DNA of 64,000 nt from Cercospora beticola (lineage: Eukaryota; Ascomycota; Dothideomycetes; Mycosphaerellales; Mycosphaerellaceae): positions 4,340,001 to 4,404,000 of the forward strand of contig NC_088936.1 of assembly GCF_033473495.1 (NCBI RefSeq), read 5' to 3'. Made by a program: the position numbers and the translations under genes. Below, piece after piece: positions 21,471 to 31,442 of this stretch. The notes beneath the pieces were generated by a model. That model saw only the letters and a program-made list of their open reading frames with translations. It was not told where the DNA came from and did no database searches. The number at the start of each line of letters is the position of its first letter. Positions within the stretch are counted from its first letter, which is position 1.

Positions 21471-22593
21471 TGTGTTAGGTCGACCATCTCTCAGGTGTTT
21501 ATATTGCTGAGTGAAATCGCGTCTTGCTCCGACCGGGTGTCTGCAACGAGTGCCAAGGTCGCATGGAGGTAGCCCTCAGCTTCCATAGAACTGTTCCCTG
21601 TCACAATGAACGCCATGGATGTACGTTGAAGAGGGGCGAACACATCCCAGGAGGCCTCCAAAGGTGTCTAGCGCTCCATGGACAATCGTTAAGATGTAGT
21701 GATGCGACTTTTGCTCATAAGCTCCGTCAACAATCGTAGACTGTTATGCTCGAAAGTGCGAATAACCTGGGGCACATCGTTAGTTCATACAGCATTCTCA
21801 TCGCTGGTCGTTCGAGAGCAGCCTTAGCCACGCCCACGCTTCACCGCTACATGCAACCGTGACAGAGACTGTGGGGGTTATGCATTCGTAGCACCCAAAG
21901 TTCTGTACTGTCTACATCTGGTTAGCTCGCAAGCGTACAAAGACATTAGCATGCGCTATAGAGTCTTCGTGCAATGCATTCAACGCACCCTGCTAGCTGG
22001 TGAGCCTGCTCGTTATAACTTCTCAGCTTATCCGATCTGTAGACAGAATACTGACAGGCATTGTTTTCATTCATTGTTTTGAAATGAAGTATTTCTGGCC
22101 ATAGCACTTCACGGTATTTCGTTCGACGACGAAGTATGTTGAGGACCTGATGGACGGTCAGCAAGAATGTCGTGCCAAGAAGAGGGCCTTGACTCAAAGA
22201 AGATCCACAGGAAGCCCTCACGCACTATGCACTCACTGACCATCGGACACGGGCATATTTGCGAAGTGACAGCGCTTGACAGCTAGCTCTCCAAGCACTC
22301 ATGCCGAAGCGAGACATAGACTGCATAGCGAGAGATTGACGATCCAATGTCCTAGCTGCTTTGAATGTCGCACAGCTTCGTGAGGGGAGAGATGTATTCG
22401 GGGGAAAGACTTGTACATCCGAAGCTCGTATAAAGCGCACGTCTTTGCATCAGAAGCTGATTGCAGGGCTCTTCAATGCGGTGAATCAAGCCAGACAGTC
22501 CTTCTCGTGAGATATAAATTTGTCCTCCTAACACACATTGTAGTCCCACCCACATTCCAATCACTCGAGACAATCCACCCAACTCACACCATC
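21471..22593. other. Intergenic, nothing recognised
   Basis: 1.1 kb between the secreted cysteine-rich gene and the lectin. Short ORFs on both strands show no motif. Confidence 0.45.
22513..22518 (+). promoter_or_regulatory. TATA box of the lectin gene
   Basis: TATAAA in GATATAAATT, 76-81 bp before the ATG at 22594. Confidence 0.45.
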
Positions 22594-23258
22594 ATGAGCG
22601 ACTTCGTAGGAGCTGGCACATACCTGATCGCTGGGGCGAAGTTTCCAAACATGTTCATCCTCCTGAACAATGGGAACAAGCAAGACGGCACCAAGCTGTC
22701 GGCCTGGTAAGGCTGTTAGACTGTGCTGAGCATTCTTTCGTTAATTACTTTCCTCGTACAGGGACAATTCCAAAAGCCCAAATGCGCATTGGCAGGTCGT
22801 CTATGCCAACGTGGGCAAGACTGGCAAGGAGGAATACCTGCTTCTCAACAGAGCCAGCGGAACGTACCTGACCGTGAGCGACAAAGGCAAAGAAGTGACC
22901 TGCACCACTCAGTCACCCCTCAACGACGTGACTCGCTGGAACATCATTCCTTTGCGCAATGGCACAGGACGGTACTGGTATATATCGAGCACTGATGTGA
23001 GGCAAAGCTGAGAGCTGACCGGTCTAGGATCGCACCCGTTAGCAACAAGACTCTAGGCTTGCACATGGCCGGCGGGAATGGCTCCAAGGGCTCCCAGATC
23101 CACATTTGGTCTGCGGCTGGAGATTCCAATGAGATGTCGCAGTGGTACTTGTACGCTGTGGAAGGTGTAAGTGAAATTTCGTGACCACGAATCTCGTTGA
23201 CTCTGCGCAGGTCCCGCAAAATTTCCCAGACACTGCGAAGGGCAGTCCACCAAAGTGA
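22594..23258 (+). CDS. Ricin-B-type beta-trefoil lectin, cytoplasmic
   Basis: Predicted carbohydrate-binding protein of 171 aa with a single beta-trefoil (R-type lectin). Exons 22594-22706, 22762-22977, 23028-23166 and 23211-23258. The second intron is only 50 nt (GTATAT donor, GCTGAC branch, CTAG acceptor) and rejoins a Trp codon. A slightly later GTGAGG donor would give an implausible 31-nt intron and lose the frame. Trefoil signs are GTYLIAGAKFPNMFILLNN, HWQVVYANVG...EEYLLLNRASGTYLTV, RWNIIPLRNGTGRYW and IAPVSNKTLGLHMAGG...GSQIHIWSA...QWYLYAVEG. There is no signal peptide, as in the cytosolic fungal defence lectins. The sugar specificity cannot be read from the sequence. Confidence 0.78.
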
Positions 23259-24022
23259 GAATGTATTCGAGCTAGCTTTCCGGAATGACGTGAGGAGATG
23301 TTGGTTCAGAAGACAACCAGGACATTGATAGAGAGAACCGTGACCAAGCACTCGTTTAGTAACCAAAAAATGAACAGAAGGTGTTGATAACTCGTGCCTG
23401 AATGAGTTCGCCGCTTAAGCATTCCTCAGGCGCAAAGTATGATGGATCATGGCTTGATGGCGAGCGTCATTCGAGAATCACCACGAGCGTGGGCGTGGTT
23501 TTGCTCTTCATGTCCAGAATGGCGCCTCGCGGGCGCGGCGTGCTGGATCGGGCCTCGGGAGCAGGAGCTAACGACTGCGGTGACTCGAGAATATTTGTTT
23601 GTATGTCCGTCACATGCGTTTTGATGTTACGCAGTCAAAATGTTTGCTGATGATAAAGTTGAAAGCCAGAGAGAGAAGTGACAGCTGGGTTTCGAACACA
23701 ACGTCCGTGTCTTTTGGCAGGTCTTGGCGCTTGACCCCGCCTTCTCAATTTCGCACTTGCTTTCCGACTCACCACCTCGCCAACCCAAGCTCTGACACAC
23801 GACAATTCTTTTCACTCACCGCCACACTCTCCGCGCGCCATACCATTCAATCACCTCCAACGCGCGATATCACTTGCCTAATCAGGCATTTCGAATACAT
23901 CGCCGCCCGGCGGGACATTACTCATAGACGGCGACTGCAGGACGGCCACGGCTCACGTGAATGTACATCAGCGCACTTCGGCTCCATCCCCGCCGCATGC
24001 GCGCCAGCACTGACTGACCGCA
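23259..24022. other. Intergenic with repeat copy and BRF1 promoter
   Basis: Contains the second dispersed repeat at 23637-23709 and, from about 23720 on, the pyrimidine-rich promoter and leader of BRF1. A short ORF at 23599-24147 overlaps the BRF1 start in another frame and is not supported. Confidence 0.5.
23637..23709 (+). repeat. Dispersed direct repeat, copy B
   Basis: Matches copy A at 19715-19785 in the same orientation. The best-kept blocks are AAAATGTTTGCTGATGA, GACAGCT and the GTCCGTG end. The two copies bracket the cysteine-rich and lectin genes. Confidence 0.7.
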
Positions 24023-26578
24023 ATGCCTGGTCCGGTGGTAAGAGCCCGACGTGGGCCTCTTGGAGGAATCAAAGGACCGGCAGTCCCTCCGAGAAAACGA
24101 GCCCCAGCCAAACAAGCCGCATCGGCGGAGAAGAAGTGTCCCAATAAGGAGTGCGGCTCTACCAGATTCAGCGAAGACGATGGCAAAATCGTTTGTCTCG
24201 ACTGTTACACGGAGATCGCCGAGAACAACATCGTTGCTGAAGTCACCTTCGAGGAAAACGCTGGTGGGCGAGCCACTGTCCAAGGTGGCACCGTCAACGA
24301 GAACTCACGACACGCAAGAACCCTAGGGTCAAGTGCGTATCGCAAGGTTGGAGGTGGCGAACGAAACTCTCTCGCCGATGTTCAAAACGCTGGACGAAAG
24401 GCCTTGGAGCAGCTTTGTCCAAAGCTGGGCATACTGCAGCAGGTTCAGATACAAGCAGAGCAGATATGGGTGCTCGCTGCGAATATCAACTTCTCTGCTG
24501 GCCGGAGGACCGACGAAGTTGTTGCTGCTTGCCTGTATGCCGCCTGTCGACGCCAAAGGGACAATAAGATTCTCCTCATGGACATCGCCGAGCTTTTACA
24601 AATCAACGTCTTCCGCCTGGGCGAGGTCTACAAAGATATGTGCAGAGAGCTTTACATCACTCAAGATCATTCAGTCGGACATCAACATCTGGTCGAACTT
24701 GAACCTCTCATATACAAGTACTGCGACAAGCTTCAGTTTGCAGAGAAGACAAAAGACGTCGCGTCTGATGCGCTGAAGATCATTCGCAGAATGAATCGCG
24801 ATTGGATTGTGTCTGGCCGTCATCCAGCTGGTCTTTGTGGTGCTTGCATCATCCTCGCCGCCCGAATGAACAACTTCCAGCGCACAGTGCGCGAGGTTGT
24901 GTTCGTTTCTAAAGTCGCAGATGTGACAATCGCCAAACGTGTGGAGGAGTTCAGACGCACCAAGGCCTCAGGTCTGACAGTTGACGAGTTCCGCAAATAT
25001 GCCAATCGCATGGTGCATCAACATAATCCTCCCTCGTTCGGTCTTCCTGATCACAATGCCAGAAAGTTTGCGAGAGCGAGAGCTCGTCGGGAGGAGCACA
25101 TGAAGATGCTCGAATTGCGAGAATCGCAAATGCGGTCACCGTCTGCACAGCACATCATAATCCCCGATGACCTCAGCGAAGGTTCCTCAAGGCTGTCTTC
25201 CGTGGAGGCAGCTACTCCGGCTCCTGATCAGACTGTGCCAGTCCCAGTGCAACATATACCTGCCGCAGCGCCGATGGTCGCAGTGCAAGGCCTAGCATCT
25301 CCCGCGGAGCAGCAGTCTACGCCTCCACCGACACAGGGTGATGAAGCACCTAACAACGGATCTCTCGAACCCAATGCAAAGCGGAAGCGGGATGATGAAG
25401 CCGAAGAACCACCTTCAGCAGATCCCGAGTCAGCTCCCCGAGTAGAATCTCCAAAACGACAGCGTACGACGGAAGGACCTGAACCTGAACCAAGTGTTCG
25501 CTATGACGCTGATGGCTTCGCCATTCCGGCTCTTCCAGTGCAGGCTGTAGCAGAGGCACTACGTGCGAGTGAGGAGCCAACGGGTGAAAAGCGTGGTCGT
25601 GGACGACCGAAAAAGGAGCCAGTACAGGCTCCAGAGGTTGAGATCTCCGAGGAAGAGCTTGCAGAGGAAGACTATCTGGAAACACAAATCGAGGAGGCCC
25701 TAGCGAATGGAGAAGTGCAAGAGATGCAGAGTGAAGTCGAGAAGCTAAAGGAAGCAGAAAGGATAGAAGCCGAGCATCAACGAGCTACTGCGCTGGCTGC
25801 TGAGCAAATGAAGGCCGACAGCGAGAAAGGCAGACAGGCTCGTCTTGCCCGAGGAGTTGACTACTTTGGCAAGGCACCTGATTGGCAGCCGGGTGTTATT
25901 CTCACTGCTGCAGAGCTTGAAGCTGAATTCGAAAACGACCCCGAGGTCGCCAATTGCATTCTGTCAGAGACCGAGAGGAAGATCAAGGAACAGATTTGGG
26001 TTGCTCACAACGAAGACTGGCTCCGAAAGCAAGCCGAAAAGGAACTCCTTGCGAAAGTCGAGAAGGCCAATCCGACGAAGAAGAAGAAAGAAGGGAAAGC
26101 GCACAAAGGTCGAGGCAAGAAGCGTAATACTTTGGGCGATGGCACGGTACTGACAGAGAGCTCGACACCAATCGAGACGCCTGCCGATGCTGCTAGGGCA
26201 ATGCTGGAGAAGAGAGCGCCAATGAAGTCTCAGCATGTCGACTTCTCTGCTTTGCAGCGCATCTATGGCCGAGAAACCCCGTCTCGCGCCGGGTCGGCCA
26301 CGCCGAGCGAAAGTCGATCGCAGACTCCAGCCACGAGAGAGCAGTCTGCTGGACCTGCCGAAGATGAGGACGACGGCAGTGACGAAGGGGACGCAGAGAT
26401 ACAGGATAATCCTGCCAAGCACGTGCAGCCAGCCACATGGGACAACTTGGACGAGGAACCAGCTGTAGAGGAAGAAGATGATGAAGATCTCTACAAAATG
26501 GCCACTGAAGGACACGACGAGTTCGGCTCCGTGTACGGAGGTGATGACGATTACGGTTCTGGCGAAGAGTACGATTAA
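24023..26578 (+). CDS. BRF1: Transcription factor IIIB subunit Brf1
   Basis: TFIIB-related factor that bridges TFIIIC, TBP and RNA polymerase III at tRNA and 5S genes; nuclear. 851 aa in a single exon. A zinc ribbon uses Cys39, Cys44, Cys58 and Cys61 (CPNKEC...CLDC). Two cyclin repeats follow at about 110-290: ALEQLCPKLGI...AACLYAACRRQ...LLMDIAELLQINVFRLG and IYKYCDKLQF...AAGLCGACIILAARMN-like sequence (HPAGLCGACIILAARMNNF). The conserved Brf1 homology block is near 600-700 (CILSETERKIKEQIWVAHNEDWLRKQAEKE), which in yeast binds TBP and Bdp1. An acidic tail ends the protein. The basic 38-residue extension before the ribbon is longer than in yeast. It converges on the flavoprotein gene downstream. 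Confidence 0.95.
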   Translation: MPGPVVRARRGPLGGIKGPAVPPRKRAPAKQAASAEKKCPNKECGSTRFSEDDGKIVCLDCYTEIAENNIVAEVTFEENAGGRATVQGGTVNENSRHARTLGSSAYRKVGGGERNSLADVQNAGRKALEQLCPKLGILQQVQIQAEQIWVLAANINFSAGRRTDEVVAACLYAACRRQRDNKILLMDIAELLQINVFRLGEVYKDMCRELYITQDHSVGHQHLVELEPLIYKYCDKLQFAEKTKDVASDALKIIRRMNRDWIVSGRHPAGLCGACIILAARMNNFQRTVREVVFVSKVADVTIAKRVEEFRRTKASGLTVDEFRKYANRMVHQHNPPSFGLPDHNARKFARARARREEHMKMLELRESQMRSPSAQHIIIPDDLSEGSSRLSSVEAATPAPDQTVPVPVQHIPAAAPMVAVQGLASPAEQQSTPPPTQGDEAPNNGSLEPNAKRKRDDEAEEPPSADPESAPRVESPKRQRTTEGPEPEPSVRYDADGFAIPALPVQAVAEALRASEEPTGEKRGRGRPKKEPVQAPEVEISEEELAEEDYLETQIEEALANGEVQEMQSEVEKLKEAERIEAEHQRATALAAEQMKADSEKGRQARLARGVDYFGKAPDWQPGVILTAAELEAEFENDPEVANCILSETERKIKEQIWVAHNEDWLRKQAEKELLAKVEKANPTKKKKEGKAHKGRGKKRNTLGDGTVLTESSTPIETPADAARAMLEKRAPMKSQHVDFSALQRIYGRETPSRAGSATPSESRSQTPATREQSAGPAEDEDDGSDEGDAEIQDNPAKHVQPATWDNLDEEPAVEEEDDEDLYKMATEGHDEFGSVYGGDDDYGSGEEYD

Positions 26579-26840
26579 GGAACAGACATACAGTTTTACA
26601 GATGTGGGAGCTCAGATAGTGCTGCACAAGTACTTCATAGCCCGGTATTCACGATGCACAGCCCGCGATGCAGTTCGCCGTACAAGAATCTAGAGATTCC
26701 ATGCCGCTAAACATCCATAGCACCAGACTTGTTGTATAATGAACAAACCAGAATAGATGGGATGAACAGTGCCAGATTTTGGCGATTTTGTCCGCCTCGC
26801 ACTGCAAGCCTATCGAACTCGTATTCGCCTCTAAACCCGC

Positions 26841-28482
26841 TCAAAACATATCTAACTTGAACCCTCCCTGCTTCACAACCTGTAAGAAGCCTTCAGGATC
26901 ATACTTCCTACTCACTTCTTGCATGAACTCTTTCCTTCCCTGACCATACCCAGCGAAAACATCCTGTCCGCTCGCCGCATAATTGAGATAGAGATACGGA
27001 TCCAGGGTCCCTTTCTCCCGCGCATAGTCTTCGCTGAGTTTCGAGATATCTCGTGAAACTTGCTCGACTAATTCATCGTCCTTCTTATCCCGCCACGATA
27101 CGCACAATAATGCAATAATCAACGTATCATTCGCATGTCGAGTCTCTAACCCGAGAACATTCAGACTTCCTTTCCTCATCATAGCAGCAGAAAGAGGTTG
27201 AAAGACAAGACTCCAAACAGATCTTTTAACGCTTTTGATTCTTTTCATCTGTTCGTTGAAGATTTGTCGCATGGTTTCCATCGTGTCCAGATCGTTCTTG
27301 ATCGTCAAAGTGATTTGAAACTGTCGATCTCCTAGAGGTGCCATACCGTGGAGTTCTTCAGTCGCTAAAGTGAGAGATTGGATTTTGAGGGTTGTCCAGA
27401 TACGCCAGGAAATGGCTTTGAATGGTTCGAAGACGGGAGCCCAGGGTGTGGGTTTTGTGTACGAGAGTTGCTGGACAGTTAGTCGAAGACCTAGATCACG
27501 GGCGTAGGCGAATGCTGTGAGAGGACCTCCGGCGTAGGCGTCGAAGTTAGAGGGTTGGTTGAAAGAGTGGAATGCGCGGAGGACTTTTGAGGCTTGGAAA
27601 TTGGGGTAGTAGGCGTAGCCGGACCAGATTTGTGCGGAGGGGAAGACTTTTGTTGTGACTTTTGTGACGATGCCGAAGTTTCCTGTGCCGCCTTTGAGGG
27701 CGCGCCAGAGGTCTGGGTGGGATTGGGCGGTGGCGTGGACGATACTGCTGTTCGCGAGTACGATCTCGTAAGAGTCGACATTGTCGCAGACCATGCCGAA
27801 GCGAGGGGAGAAGAAGGATATACCCCCTGTTGATGCAATCAGCATAATCTGACGTGAATTAACAGCGCGAAGACTGACCGCCCAGGACTAGACCTCCAAC
27901 ACCGACGTTGGCATTTCTGCCGCCGACCATAGCTAATTCCATGTCATCTAGCTTCGAGTAGACTTCTTTCCAACGAGCACCTACTCCAATAGTAGCTGAT
28001 GAACGATCATCCGCAACAGAGATCCCGTCAAAGAGGCCCATGTCAATGGTAACGCCATCTCTGATACTTGCGAATCCAGCTTCGGGGGAGTGTCCGCCAC
28101 TACGGACTGCAAATCGCACATTGTCTCCAGCTTCGCGACCCTCTCGCAGAGTCTTGATTGCAACTGATACATCCTCGGCACTCGTAGGTCTTACGATGCA
28201 AGATGGCTGCATCTCCGCCGCGTTTTCGGACCAGTATGACTGCAGGACATCGTTGTAAGTCGAATGTTGATGAGAATAAACCTGTTCCCGGAGGGCAGCT
28301 GCTAGCTTGATGCATATCGCAGATTGCCCTGTTGCATCGAATCTGGGCCCAGTGTAGGGTACTGCAGCTTGTATGTTACGCCAGCTGAGAAGCTGAGGTA
28401 GGAGCAAGGCGAGTACGCCGATCACTAATCCGCCCAAGAGAGTCACTGGCCATCCGGCACGGAACCTGAACACCATCTGCAA
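26841..28482 (-). CDS. VAO/BBE-type FAD-linked oxidoreductase
   Basis: Flavoprotein oxidase of the vanillyl-alcohol-oxidase/berberine-bridge family, 529 aa. Exons 28482-27879 and 27826-26841; donor GTCAGT, acceptor ACAG, restoring LVLGGGISFFSPRFG. Residues 10-32 are a hydrophobic signal anchor or signal peptide. The FAD-binding PCMH domain follows, with the histidyl-FAD motif RSGGHSPEAG and ALKGGTGNFGIVTK. The position that carries a second FAD-linking Cys in bicovalent members reads GGRNANVGVGG, so only the His link is expected. The BBE-type C-terminus is YLNYAASGQDVFAGYG...KYDPEGFL. Substrate unknown; family members oxidise sugars, alcohols or secondary metabolites. No biosynthetic core gene is nearby. 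Confidence 0.88.
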
Positions 28483-28732
28483 AGCCGCCCGGAATTTCTG
28501 TCAGTGACATGAAGTGTATTTGAGGAAGTGAGGCTTCTCTACAGCTGCGTAGGTCAGATCTTCATGTTTCCAACTCATCCTTCGTTCCACTGTAGGATGA
28601 GGCTAGGCAGAATCCGGTAAAGCTGGTTGGAGCTGCAGCGGGTGGAACATTCCGCCACCACTTCAGCTCACGACTGCGGCATTTTTTCCGTATATCCTTG
28701 AGCTGGTAGTTCCTGATGACCAGATTCCAAGA

Positions 28733-30835
28733 TCAGATCAGAAACAAATCTTCAAAAACGTCCTCAACACTGCATTGCCTCTCCGCTGCAACACTGGCAA
28801 TAGCCTCGCCATCCATAATCCCATGCAAATAACAAGATCCGACCACTTTGAACGTGGTGAGAGATCTGCCACGATAAGCAGGATCCAGCAATTTTCGTTC
28901 CTTAGCAGCGGCGACGTCCTCGGCATCAGCATACTGAGCACCACGAATAATCAGTGGCATATTCAGAGAAGCCACCACGAATATGTAGTCGCCTTGCTGC
29001 ACATCCTCGGCAAAGGTAATGCCAATACGGCCATTGCCCGTACAGAAGAATTTGTACAATGACATGCTGGCGTCGAGGAATACACTGGGATGTTGCACGA
29101 ACTGTCCGGGATATGTGCGCATTGCGTCGATGCCTCGTCGGTGCTCTTCAACATCTTCACGAGTCATTCGACGCATGGGCTGCTCTGGCTGTGGCTTTCC
29201 GTCTTCATCGATCGGATATGGCCTCATGCTGTCGGCACATAATGCCCGGATCAACCCTTCGTCTTCGAATGTATCGTGTTGAAACGTATCTCCATATCGG
29301 GTCGCGTAGTCGTACATGTCCATCCAGTCCATTGGTATCCAGCCATCCATTAGCTTTTGGGGATGGATATTTGAGTAACCTTTGTCGTGACCTGAGAGGT
29401 CTGTAATGTTGTCAACCATTAAGCCACGCACGTGGATGATGCCTGTTGCAGGAGGTTTGGCGAAGAATTTGCTGCTGGCTGAAGCATTGAAGAGGTGATC
29501 GAATTCAGCTAGCATATTAGGTCTGCGTTGAGTGCTTGCGCCGGGAAAGCGAATACCACTACGAACTGTCATAGATCGAATGCCGGAATTGATGAGGTCT
29601 TCATCCGACAGTGCAACCGCATCCGAATAGAAACGGTCGTTGCCCTTAGATGTAGTGCGCAGGTCGGGAACCCAGGTTGGCAATTTGCGGTCCTCGGGAT
29701 AGGATTCATACATCAAAGCCAATGACTTGCTGGCCGTCATGAACTCGAAAGCAAATTTCTGCAAGACTTCAGCGATAGGTAGTTTGTAGTCAGGCGTGAG
29801 TATTGAATTGCCCAGGTCTCTTTCTAGCAATCCTAGAATGCCATACACGCAGTCTAGCTCGCCTGTTTGCTCAGCGCCTCGCATATCTCGAAGGAGATAA
29901 GGATGTTTCGTCAGTGGCTTGTCGAAAGCTATTATAACCGAAATGCTGTTCAGGATGAAATTCAGTGGCTGGTGGGCCTTCCAAACATCCTTATCGTTAT
30001 CTACAACGCCCCATAAGTCGCGGTCGCCTTGGTATGGTAGAGCTGCCTGCAAGTGTGTAGACAGAAGATCAAGTTTGCGATGAAGGTTCCGCAGGTTTAG
30101 ATCATGCTGGGAGTGTCTGCCGCAGTGTATGGAAAGTCTTTTGGCGAGTACAATTTCTTGTGTGATCCAACGCCGTCGCCAGTATTGGTTGCGAAAAATG
30201 TCAGCAAGCACACCGAAGCTCTCCAGAATAGCCTTGGCTCGATCTGGGTGTAGTCCCTGTGCCGGGGGCTCAACGTCTATGACGCCAAGAGAATATTCTT
30301 TCAGCAAGCGGAATGCCGGGTCAGTTCGTTCTTTAGATTCAAAGTCGCGAGGGTCCAACCAACTCCTCACGTTACGTGCTTGAGAGTATATTTTGAACAT
30401 CAACGGTATTTGCCAGGTCTTCTCGGACAAGTCAAGCTGATTAATACACACTGCATCGATCCAGAGCCGTACTGGTAACCGATCACCGCCTGCGCTAGAG
30501 CTACGGAATGCTTTCAATGCCGAATGCAGATTCTTCGTGATTTGCCATGAGACCCCATTGAGGAATATCTCGGTCGTGATTTTCGGATCGCCCCATTGGT
30601 AGGAAAGTGCTTCATATTCAGGGTCGTTGCCGAGGTTTACTGTCTCTAGAGTGAGGTGTATGGGTTGGTCCCTGGAGGATGGGTCTTCGGGCGTCAGGAC
30701 GGCGATGCGTATTTGGTTCTTCCTCTGATCCAGCTTCTTGTACGGAGAACTTGTCAAAGGTCTCCCGCCAGAGGATGATGAAAAGCTTGACGAGGCGAAC
30801 AGGGCTTTAAATCTCTGTCGTGCACGTTCGTCCAT
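28733..30835 (-). CDS. Heterokaryon-incompatibility (HET) domain protein
   Basis: HET-domain protein of 700 aa, single exon. The open frame begins at a GTG (30880), so I take the ATG at 30835 (MDERARQRFKAL). The HET domain is at about 60-260 with its three signature blocks: YEALSYQWGDP, LWIDAVCINQLD(L/S)EKTWQIPLM and the middle block SQARNVRSWLDP; then WITQEIVLAK and the GILGL and WVPDL motifs that follow in this family. HET domains are TIR-like and trigger cell death on allorecognition in several fungi. Whether this one is an incompatibility gene or one of the many uncharacterised paralogues cannot be told. The C-terminal half holds GNGRIGITFAEDVQQGDYIFVV, usual in this family. Confidence 0.9.
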   Translation of the reverse strand: MDERARQRFKALFASSSFSSSSGGRPLTSSPYKKLDQRKNQIRIAVLTPEDPSSRDQPIHLTLETVNLGNDPEYEALSYQWGDPKITTEIFLNGVSWQITKNLHSALKAFRSSSAGGDRLPVRLWIDAVCINQLDLSEKTWQIPLMFKIYSQARNVRSWLDPRDFESKERTDPAFRLLKEYSLGVIDVEPPAQGLHPDRAKAILESFGVLADIFRNQYWRRRWITQEIVLAKRLSIHCGRHSQHDLNLRNLHRKLDLLSTHLQAALPYQGDRDLWGVVDNDKDVWKAHQPLNFILNSISVIIAFDKPLTKHPYLLRDMRGAEQTGELDCVYGILGLLERDLGNSILTPDYKLPIAEVLQKFAFEFMTASKSLALMYESYPEDRKLPTWVPDLRTTSKGNDRFYSDAVALSDEDLINSGIRSMTVRSGIRFPGASTQRRPNMLAEFDHLFNASASSKFFAKPPATGIIHVRGLMVDNITDLSGHDKGYSNIHPQKLMDGWIPMDWMDMYDYATRYGDTFQHDTFEDEGLIRALCADSMRPYPIDEDGKPQPEQPMRRMTREDVEEHRRGIDAMRTYPGQFVQHPSVFLDASMSLYKFFCTGNGRIGITFAEDVQQGDYIFVVASLNMPLIIRGAQYADAEDVAAAKERKLLDPAYRGRSLTTFKVVGSCYLHGIMDGEAIASVAAERQCSVEDVFEDLFLI

Positions 30836-31442
30836 ACTTGTCGCTGTCTTGCTGAGAGTGCGATGCGGCAATCTGAGCACAAAGCTGCAAATGGCGGAAG
30901 GTCATGGTCATGCAACATGTATGCAAAAAAACCGATCAGCCCTCGTATTGCCCGATTAGGTATGTGTAGCGCCTAGAACACGCCCAAACTGTGAGCTCGA
31001 GCGCCACGAAACAGTTCCTGCAGCTCAGCTACGGCATTCCGTGAGATAATCCTGGCATCACCTCAGACAGCTTTCCATTCCATTGCCTCCAGATGAGCGG
31101 AACGTGAGTTTGGCGATGAGCGCGCTGTGTCCGCCATGACAATGCAGAGAAGCGTACTGCTCCAGAACACTATCCGTCAGGAACTCGGTGATCGAGTACA
31201 TTGGTGTCCGGCTCTCAACTTGCTCGAGCAGCCTGCAGTAACTGCTTAGATTGATCACATTATTTTCGTGCAAACAGAAGTTGATGATAGCGTGAAGAAG
31301 GAGGTGCGGTCTCCAACTGGAGCACCGGGCCGAGGCTTTTCGGAAGGCTGATGAACGTGCCGACATCGCTTGCTTTCCATGCTCCATCAACAACACGCGT
31401 GTTCTTGTCCATGCACACTATTGGGACATATTCACTATCCAA
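30836..31442. other. Divergent promoter region
   Basis: Separates the HET gene (minus) from the CoA-transferase (plus). Two overlapping minus-strand ORFs (31058-31396 and 31260-31442, the latter opening at TTG) have protein-like stretches but no motif and no usable start context; not called. Confidence 0.45.
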
